This document shows positions 26,054 to 36,745 of a DNA stretch of 64,000 nucleotides, in pieces. This DNA is from Gorsachius magnificus (lineage: Eukaryota; Chordata; Aves; Pelecaniformes; Ardeidae), in assembly GCA_034008185.1 (NCBI GenBank), contig CM067081.1, positions 26,906,806 through 26,970,805 on the forward strand, in the 5' to 3' direction. The position numbers were made by a program, and so were the translations under genes. How positions within the stretch are numbered: the first letter of the stretch is position 1; the number at the start of each line of letters is the position of its first letter. The notes under the pieces were generated by a model. That model saw only the letters and a program-made list of their open reading frames with translations. It did no database searches and was not told the origin of the DNA.

Positions 26054-29000
26054 TTTATATAGGAGGGTGCTTAAAGTGCACTACTAATTTACAAGGTCCC
26101 TCCACCAAAGCCAGAATTGTGACCACAGCTAAAGAAAAGAGCAACTTTTATCCATATACTGGAGCTGTTTTGTACGACACTAAATCCATGCACATTTTCC
26201 TTTAAGGCAGGTTCTGAATTCTGATGATTATTTTCAGCACAAGGATATTGCATTTTTAGATAAACATAGAGGAATCCATCACTATCAGTTTTGATCTCTG
26301 GTTCAAGTACTGACTGGAGGCAGTTGTAGACCTGTCAGCTACAGACATCTAAGTGAAAGTATTACTTAAGCTGAATGTCTTGTGGAAAAGTGTTTTATTT
26401 GTTATAAAATACGTAATTTGTTAATTTCACAGCAGCAGGTTTTTATTATGTTTTAATTTTCTTTAATTTGTCTGTAAGTAAAGCAAAGGAGAGAGATATG
26501 AAAACCTCACTTTCTTACCTGCCTTTCTTTTGGTTTTATAGTGCAGAGAGAATGGAGGGAAAAAAATATTAAATTATATTCCCCTAACATTTTTTTCTAA
26601 TTTTTATGTATATTCCATGGCATTTTTAGCACTTAATTCTCAGATAGGGAGAAATTCAGTCTGAAAAGGAATTTAATTTCAGGGCACTCTGTTTAGCTTG
26701 ATACCATTTTGCTTATTTGGATATCTGTGTGCTTCATATCAAGTACTTTCTGTGCTGAGAGTCAGAAAAAAGTAAGAGCTTGCTCCTTTCATTGAATTAA
26801 AAATGTAAGACTTTTCCTTTACGTCCTTTGATTATGGGGGGCTTGGACAGTCTTGCCATTAGCATCTCCTGACTGGCTGATGCAAACTGCTCTACTACTT
26901 TTGCCGATAAATTTTTCTAAGTTCTGATACCTTTTTCTCGTCTTGAACATATCTGAATGAAAGAAGGTGGTACTTTTTTGATATCTCAGGTTTAATATCT
27001 CAGCTGCAGAACTTTGGAAGTGTCTGCCTCGGAGAACTTTAGTTTTATGAAAAGAAAGGATATCAGTCAGCTGACAGAAGTAAATGAAAACAAAAACCAA
27101 TCATACGATTTGCTCTCTACCTCTATGTGGATAAGGCACTGTTTCGCTGAAGAAAAGGCCTTATAGTCAGATTAATTTGAGACCGTGCTGCAGATAGTCA
27201 TGTCCAGGCAAACGCAATCTCACAGGCAGAGATAGCAACACCCAGGGAGATAAAATAGCTAAGTCTGCTGTGCTAGCTTCCATCTATTTTGATCAGGTTT
27301 CTTACTATTCATGTTGAAGACTCATATTGAGGAAGAGTGATGTCATCACTATTATTGCTCTCTCTATTAATTGGATTAAAGTTAACATGGATATACTAAT
27401 TATGTACTAGTTCTGTACTATAAGCAGAACTTCATGTGTTGTAAACATTAACAGCTACTTTGACTTTTCATGAACATACGTTAGTACAGATAGATCACAT
27501 TAGTGATTATATGCCTGAAAGACCTACTTCTACAGTTACTAAATCTCTCTGCTGAAGTACTGACTACCAGGTTCCTTTCCCTAGCACGAACAGACATGAT
27601 AGCTTGTTGTTTGACTGATTCCCTGTATACTAATTTTCAGGAGTGAAACATTCTCAGCAATTCTTATGAACATATTTTTGAAGTTTCACATAGTTTAAGC
27701 CACCGAAGCAGTAAAGAAATGATTCCTAATCTATTCTTCTAGACTTACTGGTAGAAGATTAGGATTTACCTTGTAGGAAAAATGAAAGTGAGATGTTCAC
27801 TGCAGGTCAAATCCAATTAGTTAACATCTTTGGAATGAATTTCCAGAAAGATGCAAGTGATATTTTCAGGGGCAAAAAGAGGGGATTAGTTTTTTGAAAG
27901 CTGTCATCTGGAGACACAGATAAGGTATTTTATATCACAGACTGTAAGAAGGTGAAGAATTCAAAGAAAAATGTCAGGTATAGTAATTATCTGGGTTAGA
28001 TGCTTGACTTTATAATGATCTTTTAAGCTGAAAGACTGTTAATTATCAATTTCAGCTTCAATGCACCCAATTAGCAAAAGGAATTTTAGTTGTTTCAGAA
28101 AACGTTAAGGCAGGGGAAAAAGCAGGCCCCCAGTCCTAAACACATTATGTAGTTTAACATTTGTATAGAAAAATGTAGATACTACTTCATTAGAAAAACA
28201 TAGCAATCACAGTCATTTATTGTGAAATAATCTGGGGCAAAAGATTGTCAGAACAAACTCCTTACCATTTCTGCTAAAATTCCATATTCCAGAATCCATG
28301 AGTTAGATAAAATCTTTACTAAACAGCACATATGTCAACCACCTAACCTGTTGGACCTACGTAGAGCCTTCTGCTGAAATACCTGTGCAGGCATGTGCTC
28401 AGAGGGTGACCTCACCTGTGTCTGTGGGAAATACAAAACCAGCTCTGGTTTAGAGAGGAGAATGGAGAAAATTTGTGTCTTGCATAAGACTCTTGGAAGT
28501 GGCTGCTCCAGCTCAGTAGTTGAAAATTTGGCTATGAGAGCATGGTGAGCTTCCTTTTATAACTGTAAAGTAATTTTTTCAATCAATGCGTTTATTAAGT
28601 TACCACTTTTATTCTACGGTAAGTATCAAAAAGGAGTTTCTGGTTCAGTTTGCACTTGTCACAATGTCTTGACACTTCTCACAATTGCTGTGAGACAGAT
28701 GAAAATTTACCAGATTTTAAAGACAATCTTTTCCATGGAGTAGCTTTCAAAAGTAGTTTGCAAAACCCCTTCTGGTTAGCATGTTTGTCCAGGAGGTGGG
28801 AGACTAAGTCCTTAGCTTCCAGAAACTTGGGGAATTCAAACCTGTATTCCCATATTCACAACCATATGCTGACTATCAGGCTATAAGTTAATGTGGGAGG
28901 GGCTCCCTGTGAACCTCCAGCTTCGGTGAAAAGCAAATTTCTTTTCTCTACTCCTGTTTATCGATCTTACATGACATGGTGATTGGATAAAAATAGAGAT

Positions 29001-30839
29001 AAATCAAGAAATCAGGAACCAAAACTGCATACCTTCAACAGCAGTATGTAGGGCAAATTGTCTCCCTACTTGTACTTTCTCTGTTCCAACCAGAATTGGG
29101 TTCATGGCTATGCAGTGGCTCCAACAGCGGTGATAGAAAATGCCCTTTTCCAGCCTAGACTAGAGGCTGGTGCCTGGGGATGCTCCTGGAAAGTGGAAGA
29201 TGTGGCATGAATTCATTTAGGATGAAGGGGAGCTGAATGCAGGTTTTGGGGGGTTTTATGTACATTTGAGCCTCCCTTTATTTCTGTATCCGTGCTTAGA
29301 TAAATACCACCTTTGGGAAAAACACTGAACTGCATGAATCTCGGTCATCTTGCCAGGGTCAGATACCTACTTTCTAAGCCAGAATTGCCCATCTGAAATA
29401 GGTAATCTGAATCTGCACCTTATTAAGTCAATGACCACATTATATAAATCTGCTGCAGTTGAGAGAACAGAGAAAGGAATCTGTTTTCTCTTAGGAAGAC
29501 ACAGCACATGCAAAGGACATAGTTTGCTTATTTTAATTCTTTGAAGTGATCTGGCAAATGTAAATCTTTGCAGTTCTAAGAGATTGAATAGAAAAATTAT
29601 TGTGGTGGAGTTTGACAATTTGGGTTTTGAATTTTTTTTCTCTTATGATATATAGAGATTTGTTTTAGCTGAACGCTAATTTGTATACAAATTTCTTCTC
29701 ACATAGCAACTGTATCAGTCACCACAAAGAGGAGCAAAGAGAGTGCATGATATGCCCTGGAGTTCAACATGTATTGTTATAGTTGTTTTATTTTTATATA
29801 TTGTGATTGCTTTATTGAATGTCTGTTTCAAACAAGTGACTTTGAAAATGAGAATTGTCTCTGAGTCTTTGAACAGATACCAAAGTGGATGATAGAATTG
29901 CAGAAAAGTGAGGGACAGATGCTTTCATCTGAAACAGACGCAAATTCAGAAACTAATTTGGAAGTGATAAAAATTAATTTGCACACTTTAATTGGAATCA
30001 GACTCCTGCATGAAAGAAAGGAATTGTAGGCAGCTTGTGCTAAAAGCTGATTGAATTTTTTGTCAGGTAAGTATGTTGGACTTGGCCGCTTATCCTCTTG
30101 AGCCTCTCTGTGCAATATATTACATTCACCCTCTGACTGCTGTTCTTTAAAAGGATCAATGCTGTTCCTGTTTTGTCCCTAGAGCCTGAAATTTCATTGA
30201 TCTGGGGACTTGACATTTCTCATTACCTATTGTAGCTTCCAAGAGGATGGTCACAAGAGGTGTGAGAGTTAACCCTGCTTTTTCTAATGGGAACCATTGA
30301 AAAGTATTGTGTCTATCAGCCCTAAACTGGGTTTGTTTAGCGTTATAACATAATCCTCAGAGGTGCTAACAGTTCACCCCATCCCAGTGAGTGTATTCTG
30401 TATCTACCTGAAAGGAAGGGTAAAAGCTACCATAAAGGATCTTTGACAAATTAACCTGCACTTTTTTTTAGGTCTGTCACAAAGTATACTTCTATTTGTT
30501 CCTTTTACATATTTGTGGAACAATTTAAAATTGTGAACATTGAAGGTTTTGTGAGTTTCTATCTTGAAAGAGTAGTTACCCTGAACTCAGAATACTCACT
30601 TATTCTTTTATACCCCTCCGCATTTTAAGACCCTATAACATGCCCTAGTTTGACCTTGAAAGGGCAGCCGTTTAAAAATAGCCACCAGTGTGTTCTGTAC
30701 CAAGTGGACTGGATGGCTGTCAGAAGGTCCTGTGCAAGCACATTGGTACACATGCCATCTGCTTTGCATGTTTAAGGTATTACAGTGCTTATATGTTTGT
30801 ACAATGTAGGTATTAATTTTTAAAATAAAGTATCTTGGT

Positions 30840-31400
30840 ACTTGTGGTTTAACTCTGGCCGGCAACTAAGCACCACGCAGCTGCTCACTCACTCCCCCCA
30901 CAATGGGATGGAGGAGAGAATCAGAAGAGTAAAAGTGAGAAAACTCATGGGTTGAGATAAAGAGAGTTCAATAGGTAAAGCAAAAGCTGCACACGCAAGC
31001 AAAGCAAAGCAAGGAATTCATTCACTGCTTCCCACAGGCAGGCAGGTGTTCAGCCATCTCCAGGAAAGCAGGGCTCCATCACACGTAACGGTGACTTGGG
31101 AAGACAAACGCCATCACTCCGAACATCCCCCCCTTCCTTCTTCTTCCCCCGGTTTCTATACTGAGCATGACATCATATGGTCTGGAATAGCCCTGTGGCC
31201 AGTTGGGGTCAGCTGCCCTGGCTGTGCCCCCTCCCAGCTTCTTGTGCACCGGGCAGAGCAGGGGAAGCTGAGAAGTCCTTGACGAGTCTTAGCAACAAGT
31301 AAAACATCAGGGTGTTATCCACATTATTCTCATACTAAATCCAAAACACAGTACTGTGCCAGCTACTAGGAAGAAAATGATCCCAGCTGAAACCAGGACA
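30840..31400 (-). mobile_element. ERVL-like solo LTR, variant copy, antisense to NBEA
   Basis: It shares both ends and the block TTTCTATACTGAGCATGA with the LTR at 12775-13354. The middle (about 30975-31140) is different: a GCAAAGCAAAGCAAGGAATT-type stretch and other sequence replace the AT-rich part. The right end AGCTGAAACCAGGACA is intact. The left terminal bases have drifted and no matching target-site duplication is evident. It is likely a different subfamily of the same LTR family. Confidence 0.8.
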
Positions 31401-33189
31401 GCACTATTCTGCCAGAGTAGAAGCTCTTTCAAAACCACTGTGTCATTTTTACTGCCGCCATCTCTACCCTGGTAGCCAAAGACATCTCTCTCTTAAGACT
31501 GCTGTGTGAAGGTAAATGAGCCAATAACACACCTGAACTAATGCAGTTATATCTCGCATTTTATTAGTAGGTGTCTGTGACCATGTTTTGCTGCATACCC
31601 AAGGGGAGCTGCACAGCACAGGGCAGTTCAGTGACTTGCCAAAGTTCTCAAAGTAATTTAGTGGAAGAAATAGGAAAAGAAGCTGCAAATCCTTACTCTC
31701 CTCTCTTTTTCCTTTTTCTGGATAGTTGCAAGATAGCTAAAAGTCCACTCACCTTGGTGAGTTGTTTGTAGATAAATACAATGCTGCTCACATTCCTCAA
31801 CAAATAAATCAGTTCTGCCAGAGGTGAGAATATTTTGAATATATGAATATTTTGCTGTCAGTAATCTTTCTTTTAAATCATTGCCTCCACATGTTGTGGA
31901 CATCGTTATTGGTATTTCCTATTTTGAAATATTCCTATTTATTGGTTGTAGCCTTACCTTTTCATCAAACACCAGGATGTTTTTTTCTGACAGTAAAAAT
32001 TCACTTCCATGAAAGCAATAGTATTTTCTAAGATTTTTTTTTCTGAAGAGTATCCCCTCAAAAGTGCTAATAGTAAATAGTAAAGTAAATTGTTTTCAAC
32101 AAATAATTCAGCTATAGCTTTGTACTTGCTTCTGCCAAAGTCAGAGATTAAATGGAAGCTGGAATTTGCCTGTGCTCTCATGCTCCTTCATACAGAAGAC
32201 TCCTAGATGTGTCCCCATAGCAATTTGTACATAACTCCTGGAAAAGGACAATATGAGAGAAAAAGAAACACTGTCTGTTCTCTTTCTTTTCTTCATCTTT
32301 TTTTTCCTTACCATAAGAGAGCACCATTTGTTCCAGAAAAACCTCACAATATTATTAAGCATTATATTTTTCAGAGAAAGAGCAGATGTATTTTATTTTA
32401 GACTTTGTTGAAAAACTTACTTGTTTGGAAATACAAGACAGATTTTTATTTTTTTTTCCCTCTCTGCCCTCTAGTAATTCGGTTCAAAGGTGCTCCTTTG
32501 GGGAAATTACAGGGAGTTTACAGTGATGGTATCTCAGTTCATAGGTAGGATATTTTCACCTGCAATTCCCTCAGACCTGCAGCCTTTGACCTCTGGCTGC
32601 ATCTATCAGTGGTGATGTGACAGTGACAGAATATTTTGCTAGATTTTAAATGATTCCTGGAGTTCACAACTTCTGTCCTTAGCAATAAAATGTAATATGA
32701 CTGAGGTTCTCTTCCCCATGCCACAGCTTTTCCTGTAGAAAGTATCACTGAATAATTTTTTCTTTGAGCCCTAAGGGGAAAAATCCCATTTTGAATTACT
32801 GTCAGACTGTTACTCCTAATAATGATATTCTGTTATTAATTTGTATTTACTGAAAAACAGGACTCAAAGATCCATGTTTCAGGGCAGTTTTTTCTTATAA
32901 GCTTTTTCCTTTATAAATCAAGAAGTCAATTAAATATGCTCATTTTTCATATTCTGACATTTTACAGTTTCATAATAATAAACAGTGTTTTCCTAGGAAA
33001 CACTGAGAAAAATGTCCTTTTGAAAATCGCATTATTTTTTTCCCTTAAAAATTTTCTAACCATCTAATAATTTAAGTCATTGACCCTTGCAGTCTGATGA
33101 CACTACTATATACACCTCTGTAACCAGAGCTTAAGCCAAGATGTCCCTTGAGTATAATTCCTCTTTTTTCCAGAAGGACATACAGAATT

Positions 33190-33207
33190 TAAAAAAAAAA
33201 AAAAAAA
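33190..33207 (+). repeat. Poly(A) run
   Basis: An uninterrupted A run of about 17 lies in the long NBEA intron. No processed pseudogene could be recognised upstream of it. Confidence 0.8.
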
Positions 33208-33475
33208 GTGGAAGGTTCTGAATTTAGTTTATCTGCATTTTTTTTCCACTTTTCTGTTATGCACTTGGAGAAAAGAAAACCTGAAAAGGAGGTGGGGCTC
33301 TCAACAGCAACATCGATGCGGAAATTATAAAAATTGAAATCTCCAAATATAGCTAATCCTTGATGAGATACAGAAAAGCATCTTTCTCTGTTTCTTCCAA
33401 CATCCATCCTCCCTGAGCACTAAAGCCCAGTTTTCAGTTCACATCTTCAGCTTTCAGACCAGAAAGATTCTTTTC

Positions 33476-34165
33476 TTGCAGGCTAGATTAAAGATTGGGA
33501 AATTAGGATTTATTGGGGTAGCTGTTTTCATTACAGATAGGAAAGTGTTAATGTGTCTGTACAGTGCAATGATAAGACCAGGTAGATCGACCCACCCTGT
33601 ACTATTGGGTCCAAAACTAAAGTCTGTAAATCCGTGGTTGGTAGTTCTCAGCTGGTTCAAAAAGATAGTAAAATACATGGTATTATTATTAAAATGTTGA
33701 TGACAGGAGACGTTAGGGTTTGGCAAGAAATACTATAGATTCACCCTGAAATTTCAAGAACTATTGTTATATACAGTTCTGGCTACTCAAATTTTAAGAA
33801 AGAACTTGGAGCTAGACAGGCACAGGCAGTTACTATGATGAGTGTAAAAATGGCAAGGAGTTTATAAGGGTTTGGTTTGTTTAACAGAGTCAAAAGGAAA
33901 GGCTAAGAGGGCTCATTTCTTCTCTGAGTACGTGACTGGGAAAACACGAGAGCAGACCTGAAGCTAAAGGACAGTGCTGACACAAGAACAAAGAGATACA
34001 AGGTAGACAGGAATAAATTGAGACTGAAAATCAAAATACTTCTCTCCTTTAGAGTAAGAAAGGTCTGGAACATCCTTCCAAGTTGCATGCCCAGATAGCC
34101 ATTTCACTAATTTATTAACAGGTTGGTATGAAGTGAGTGTCTGCAATAAAACAGACCACATTCAT
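33476..34165 (+). mobile_element. Old CR1/L3-type LINE fragment, sense
   Basis: Collinear blocks recall the late ORF2 and 3' region of ancient amniote CR1/L3 elements. In order these are GTGTCTGTACAGTGCAATGA, then ATATACAGTTCTGGCTACTC, then a GGCTAAGAGGGCTCAT block, then GACAGGAATAAATTGAGACT and GAAAGGTCTGGAACATCCTT. It is stop-ridden and diverged. Family assignment is from pattern memory. Confidence 0.7.
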
Positions 34166-35039
34166 TGACCCACAAAAGTCTATCCACGCCTCCATTCCTA
34201 AAGCATATCTTCCAGAAACCCATGCAATATTGCTTGCTACTCCAGTAGTTCCCGTGTTATTTTGGTTTAGGGTTTAACTGTTTTTCCAGTTAGGAAGCTG
34301 CATTTTATTGCAGGGTTGAAATGTGTGCAGCCATTCACCCATTGGACCTCGCTGTGCCATTAGCTGCAAGATAAATTTCTGGGCTGTTGGACATCTTTTA
34401 TGCCTGTGACTCCCAGCTATGGTGGTCAAGTCACTGCTTTACTGCCTGTGTGGTGAAGAGAGAAGACAAAACACTGTGCAGCCTTCTGTCTTATTCTCTA
34501 TATCAGTTAGGTGACCCTCCTTGAAGCTCATTTCTGTAAATGTGGGTACAAGACTTGAATCTTTCTGGTCTATGGTGTCAAGATAGACTCCTCTTTACTA
34601 TTCTAGGCTATTGCACTGAAAGTTAATGTTGAGGGAGTTTTCCTTTCCGGCTCCATAAATCCTTCTCTGTCTCACTGCCTTCTAGAACAGAATCTCCTCT
34701 CCAGTGAGCAGAGCTTGTGCTTGTCCAGGAGCATCAACCTTCCTGGCTGCATTCAAAATAAATAAAATAAATAAAGCACATTTTCCTATCTTTGCTACAT
34801 TTAACTAGGCAATGCAGAGAATTTTATAATAATGACTTTCTCTCTTTGTTATACCGTTGGCCATGAATCTTTGTATCAGTTTTATATACTTACCATCAAA
34901 GATTTTATATTAGCCTGTAGATAACATTATTGGTTAGTATCCAGTCACAAATTTATTCCCAGCTCCCAATTGGACACCCTAATTTCCAGTATCCTACTAT
35001 GTAGCTCATAGTAGATACCTTTCTATGGATAAAAAATTA

Positions 35040-35480
35040 AGATCTGTTATTGAACTAGCTTCTGTGTCGTCCATGTTGTCATCAGTTAGTTCCATATAAA
35101 ACAGGTTTAAATCAAAACATGGTATTACTAAGACAAATATCTTAAAAACATACATGGAGGCCATGTTAGCATAGCCATCTTTATCAGCTATACCTGTCAT
35201 CCTGTCAAAAACCAGGTAAGAAGCTTGCTTGACAAGACTCCCATTCCAGTGCATTATGGTAACTGGCATTAATGAGATTTTTCCTGCAATTCATTGTTGA
35301 CAGCACTGTGGATTAACCATTTTGTTATTTTGCATAGGGTTAATGTTACAGTAATTCATCTGTAGTTCCCTAGGTCATTTCTTGTGTCCTTTTTAAGCAG
35401 TTGAACTACACTTGCAGAGCTCCAGTCCTTTGGAATTTCCCAATTTTCTGTATTTCATTTGTACACAGTAAATATAACCA
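35040..35480 (-). mobile_element. Old CR1/L3-type LINE fragment, reverse transcriptase region
   Basis: Read on the minus strand, the sequence follows the reverse transcriptase part of CR1/L3 LINEs. A degenerate 'ED-W--A-V...GNYRPVSLTS' stretch covers about 35460-35330. A 'GxSCLTNLV...FDRMTGIADKDG' equivalent covers about 35240-35170. It is interrupted by stops and indels, so it is long dead. It lies 0.9 kb from another old fragment in opposite orientation, so the two are separate insertions or an inverted remnant. Confidence 0.6.
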
Positions 35481-35997
35481 GATGAAATCTGCGTTTTCTA
35501 GCAAGTTGCTAATTTTTGGTTACTGATTAACTTTCTTTGCCTGGCAAAGCAGTATCAAATACTGAGCAATTCCTTACTACATATAGGAGTTTCACTGTTA
35601 AGATGTCAGCATCTGTTATTATTAGAAACAACAGAAATGTTGCTGTTTGTCATAAATACACTACATAAATGCCCACTTGTTTGAACCCAAAATGAAACAC
35701 ATTTCACTCCTGAATATAAAAAATAAATATTTAGGGAGTAGTCTATCCTACTCTTTAATAAATTAAATGTGATAAAAATGGCATAGGTATCCATAGTGAT
35801 ATATATAAAATGATGCATACCCATAACTATTTTTAGGTGTAATTTTAATCTATAAGCATTCAATGTGTCTCTGAATCAATGTCTATGCAACAGTCTTATC
35901 TTCCTAGTACAGTGCTGTTCTTCCTCTCTTCTTTTCCTACTCCCAGTTTCATGAGACAAATTATGATCATGAATATAGGAACATACTCAACTCATAC

Positions 35998-36169
35998 AGG
36001 CTGCCCAGGAGGGTTGTGGAGTCTCCTTCTCTGGAGATATTAAAAACCCACCTGGACAATGTCCTGTGCAACCTGCTCTGGGTGACCCTGCTTTAGCAGG
36101 AGAGTTGGACTGGATGATCTCCCGAGGTCTCTTCCCACCCCTGCCATTCTGTGATTCTGTGATTCTGTG
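35998..36169 (+). mobile_element. CR1 LINE 3' end with (ATTCTGTG)3 tail
   Basis: This is a short 5'-truncated copy. It has GGCTGCCCAGGAGGGTTGTG, then CTCCTTCTCTGGAGATATTA, then GAGTTGGACTGGATGATCTC, and ends in three ATTCTGTG octamers (36146-36169). The octamer tail is diagnostic of CR1. It lies 470 bp upstream of the 102-nt NBEA exon. Confidence 0.92.
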
Positions 36170-36643
36170 CTACTCTTTAGGTCCCTAGCAGAAGTCTAGT
36201 CTAGAGACATATATGTTCAATAGCAGATCTTTACATTACAGCTGCCTTTAATACCACCACACTTTGCATTCTTTATCTGAAATACACATTTTCAGTATTT
36301 TAGGTCATAAACCAGCGATGTAGTGTTATCATTTGTGTCTTGTAAACAGTGTGCAGTCCATAATTCTAAATCAAAGAAATTTATTTTTAATTTTAGGTAA
36401 TGTATGAATTAATACATTGGGAAGCTGTGCTTATGAAACATTATGATATCTGAATGTATTTTGCTCAGAAACCTAAGTATGAGGTATTTAAGCATACTGC
36501 ACCTCTATGATGCTTACTTATTTAAGGCAAACTACAGCAAAGTTCTTTTGTTGATAAAACAGATCTAGTTTGGCATTCCTATGTTGTTCCCTTTTTTTGT
36601 TTTTCTTCTTGTGCTTTTCTTTTCTTTTTTTTTTTTTTAACAG

Positions 36644-36745
36644 GTGATTATCCAGCTCCTCGGGCTGTTCTAACTGGTCATGACCATGAAGTTGTCTGCG
36701 TGTCGGTCTGTGCAGAGCTGGGACTTGTTATCAGTGGTGCTAAAG
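36644..36745 (+). CDS. NBEA: NBEA coding exon (fourth from last): WD40 repeat
   Basis: This exon is 102 nt, phase 1 at both ends. It sits after a long uninterrupted pyrimidine run and TTAACAG. The product is SDYPAPRAVLTGHDHEVVCV, then SVCAELGLVISGAK, so it holds the GH dipeptide and first strands of a WD40 blade that is completed in the next exon. The donor is AAAG|GTCAGA, a weak match because of the C at intron position 3. Frame with the next exon (K-E-GPCLVH) is exact, so the site is real, but exon definition here may depend on auxiliary elements. Confidence 0.95.

Larger units (their letters stand above)
25412..36643 (+). other. NBEA intron, 11.2 kb
   Basis: This is the longest complete intron in the window. 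It holds a (TAA)5(TTA)6 inverted microsatellite (26021-26053), an antisense ERVL-like LTR (30840-31400), a poly(A) run (33190-33207), two old CR1/L3 fragments in opposite orientations (33476-34165 and 35040-35480) and a younger CR1 3' end (35998-36169). Protein continuity NPNSS-DYPAPR shows no exon is missing inside it. The rest is AT-rich sequence without recognised content. Confidence 0.85.
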
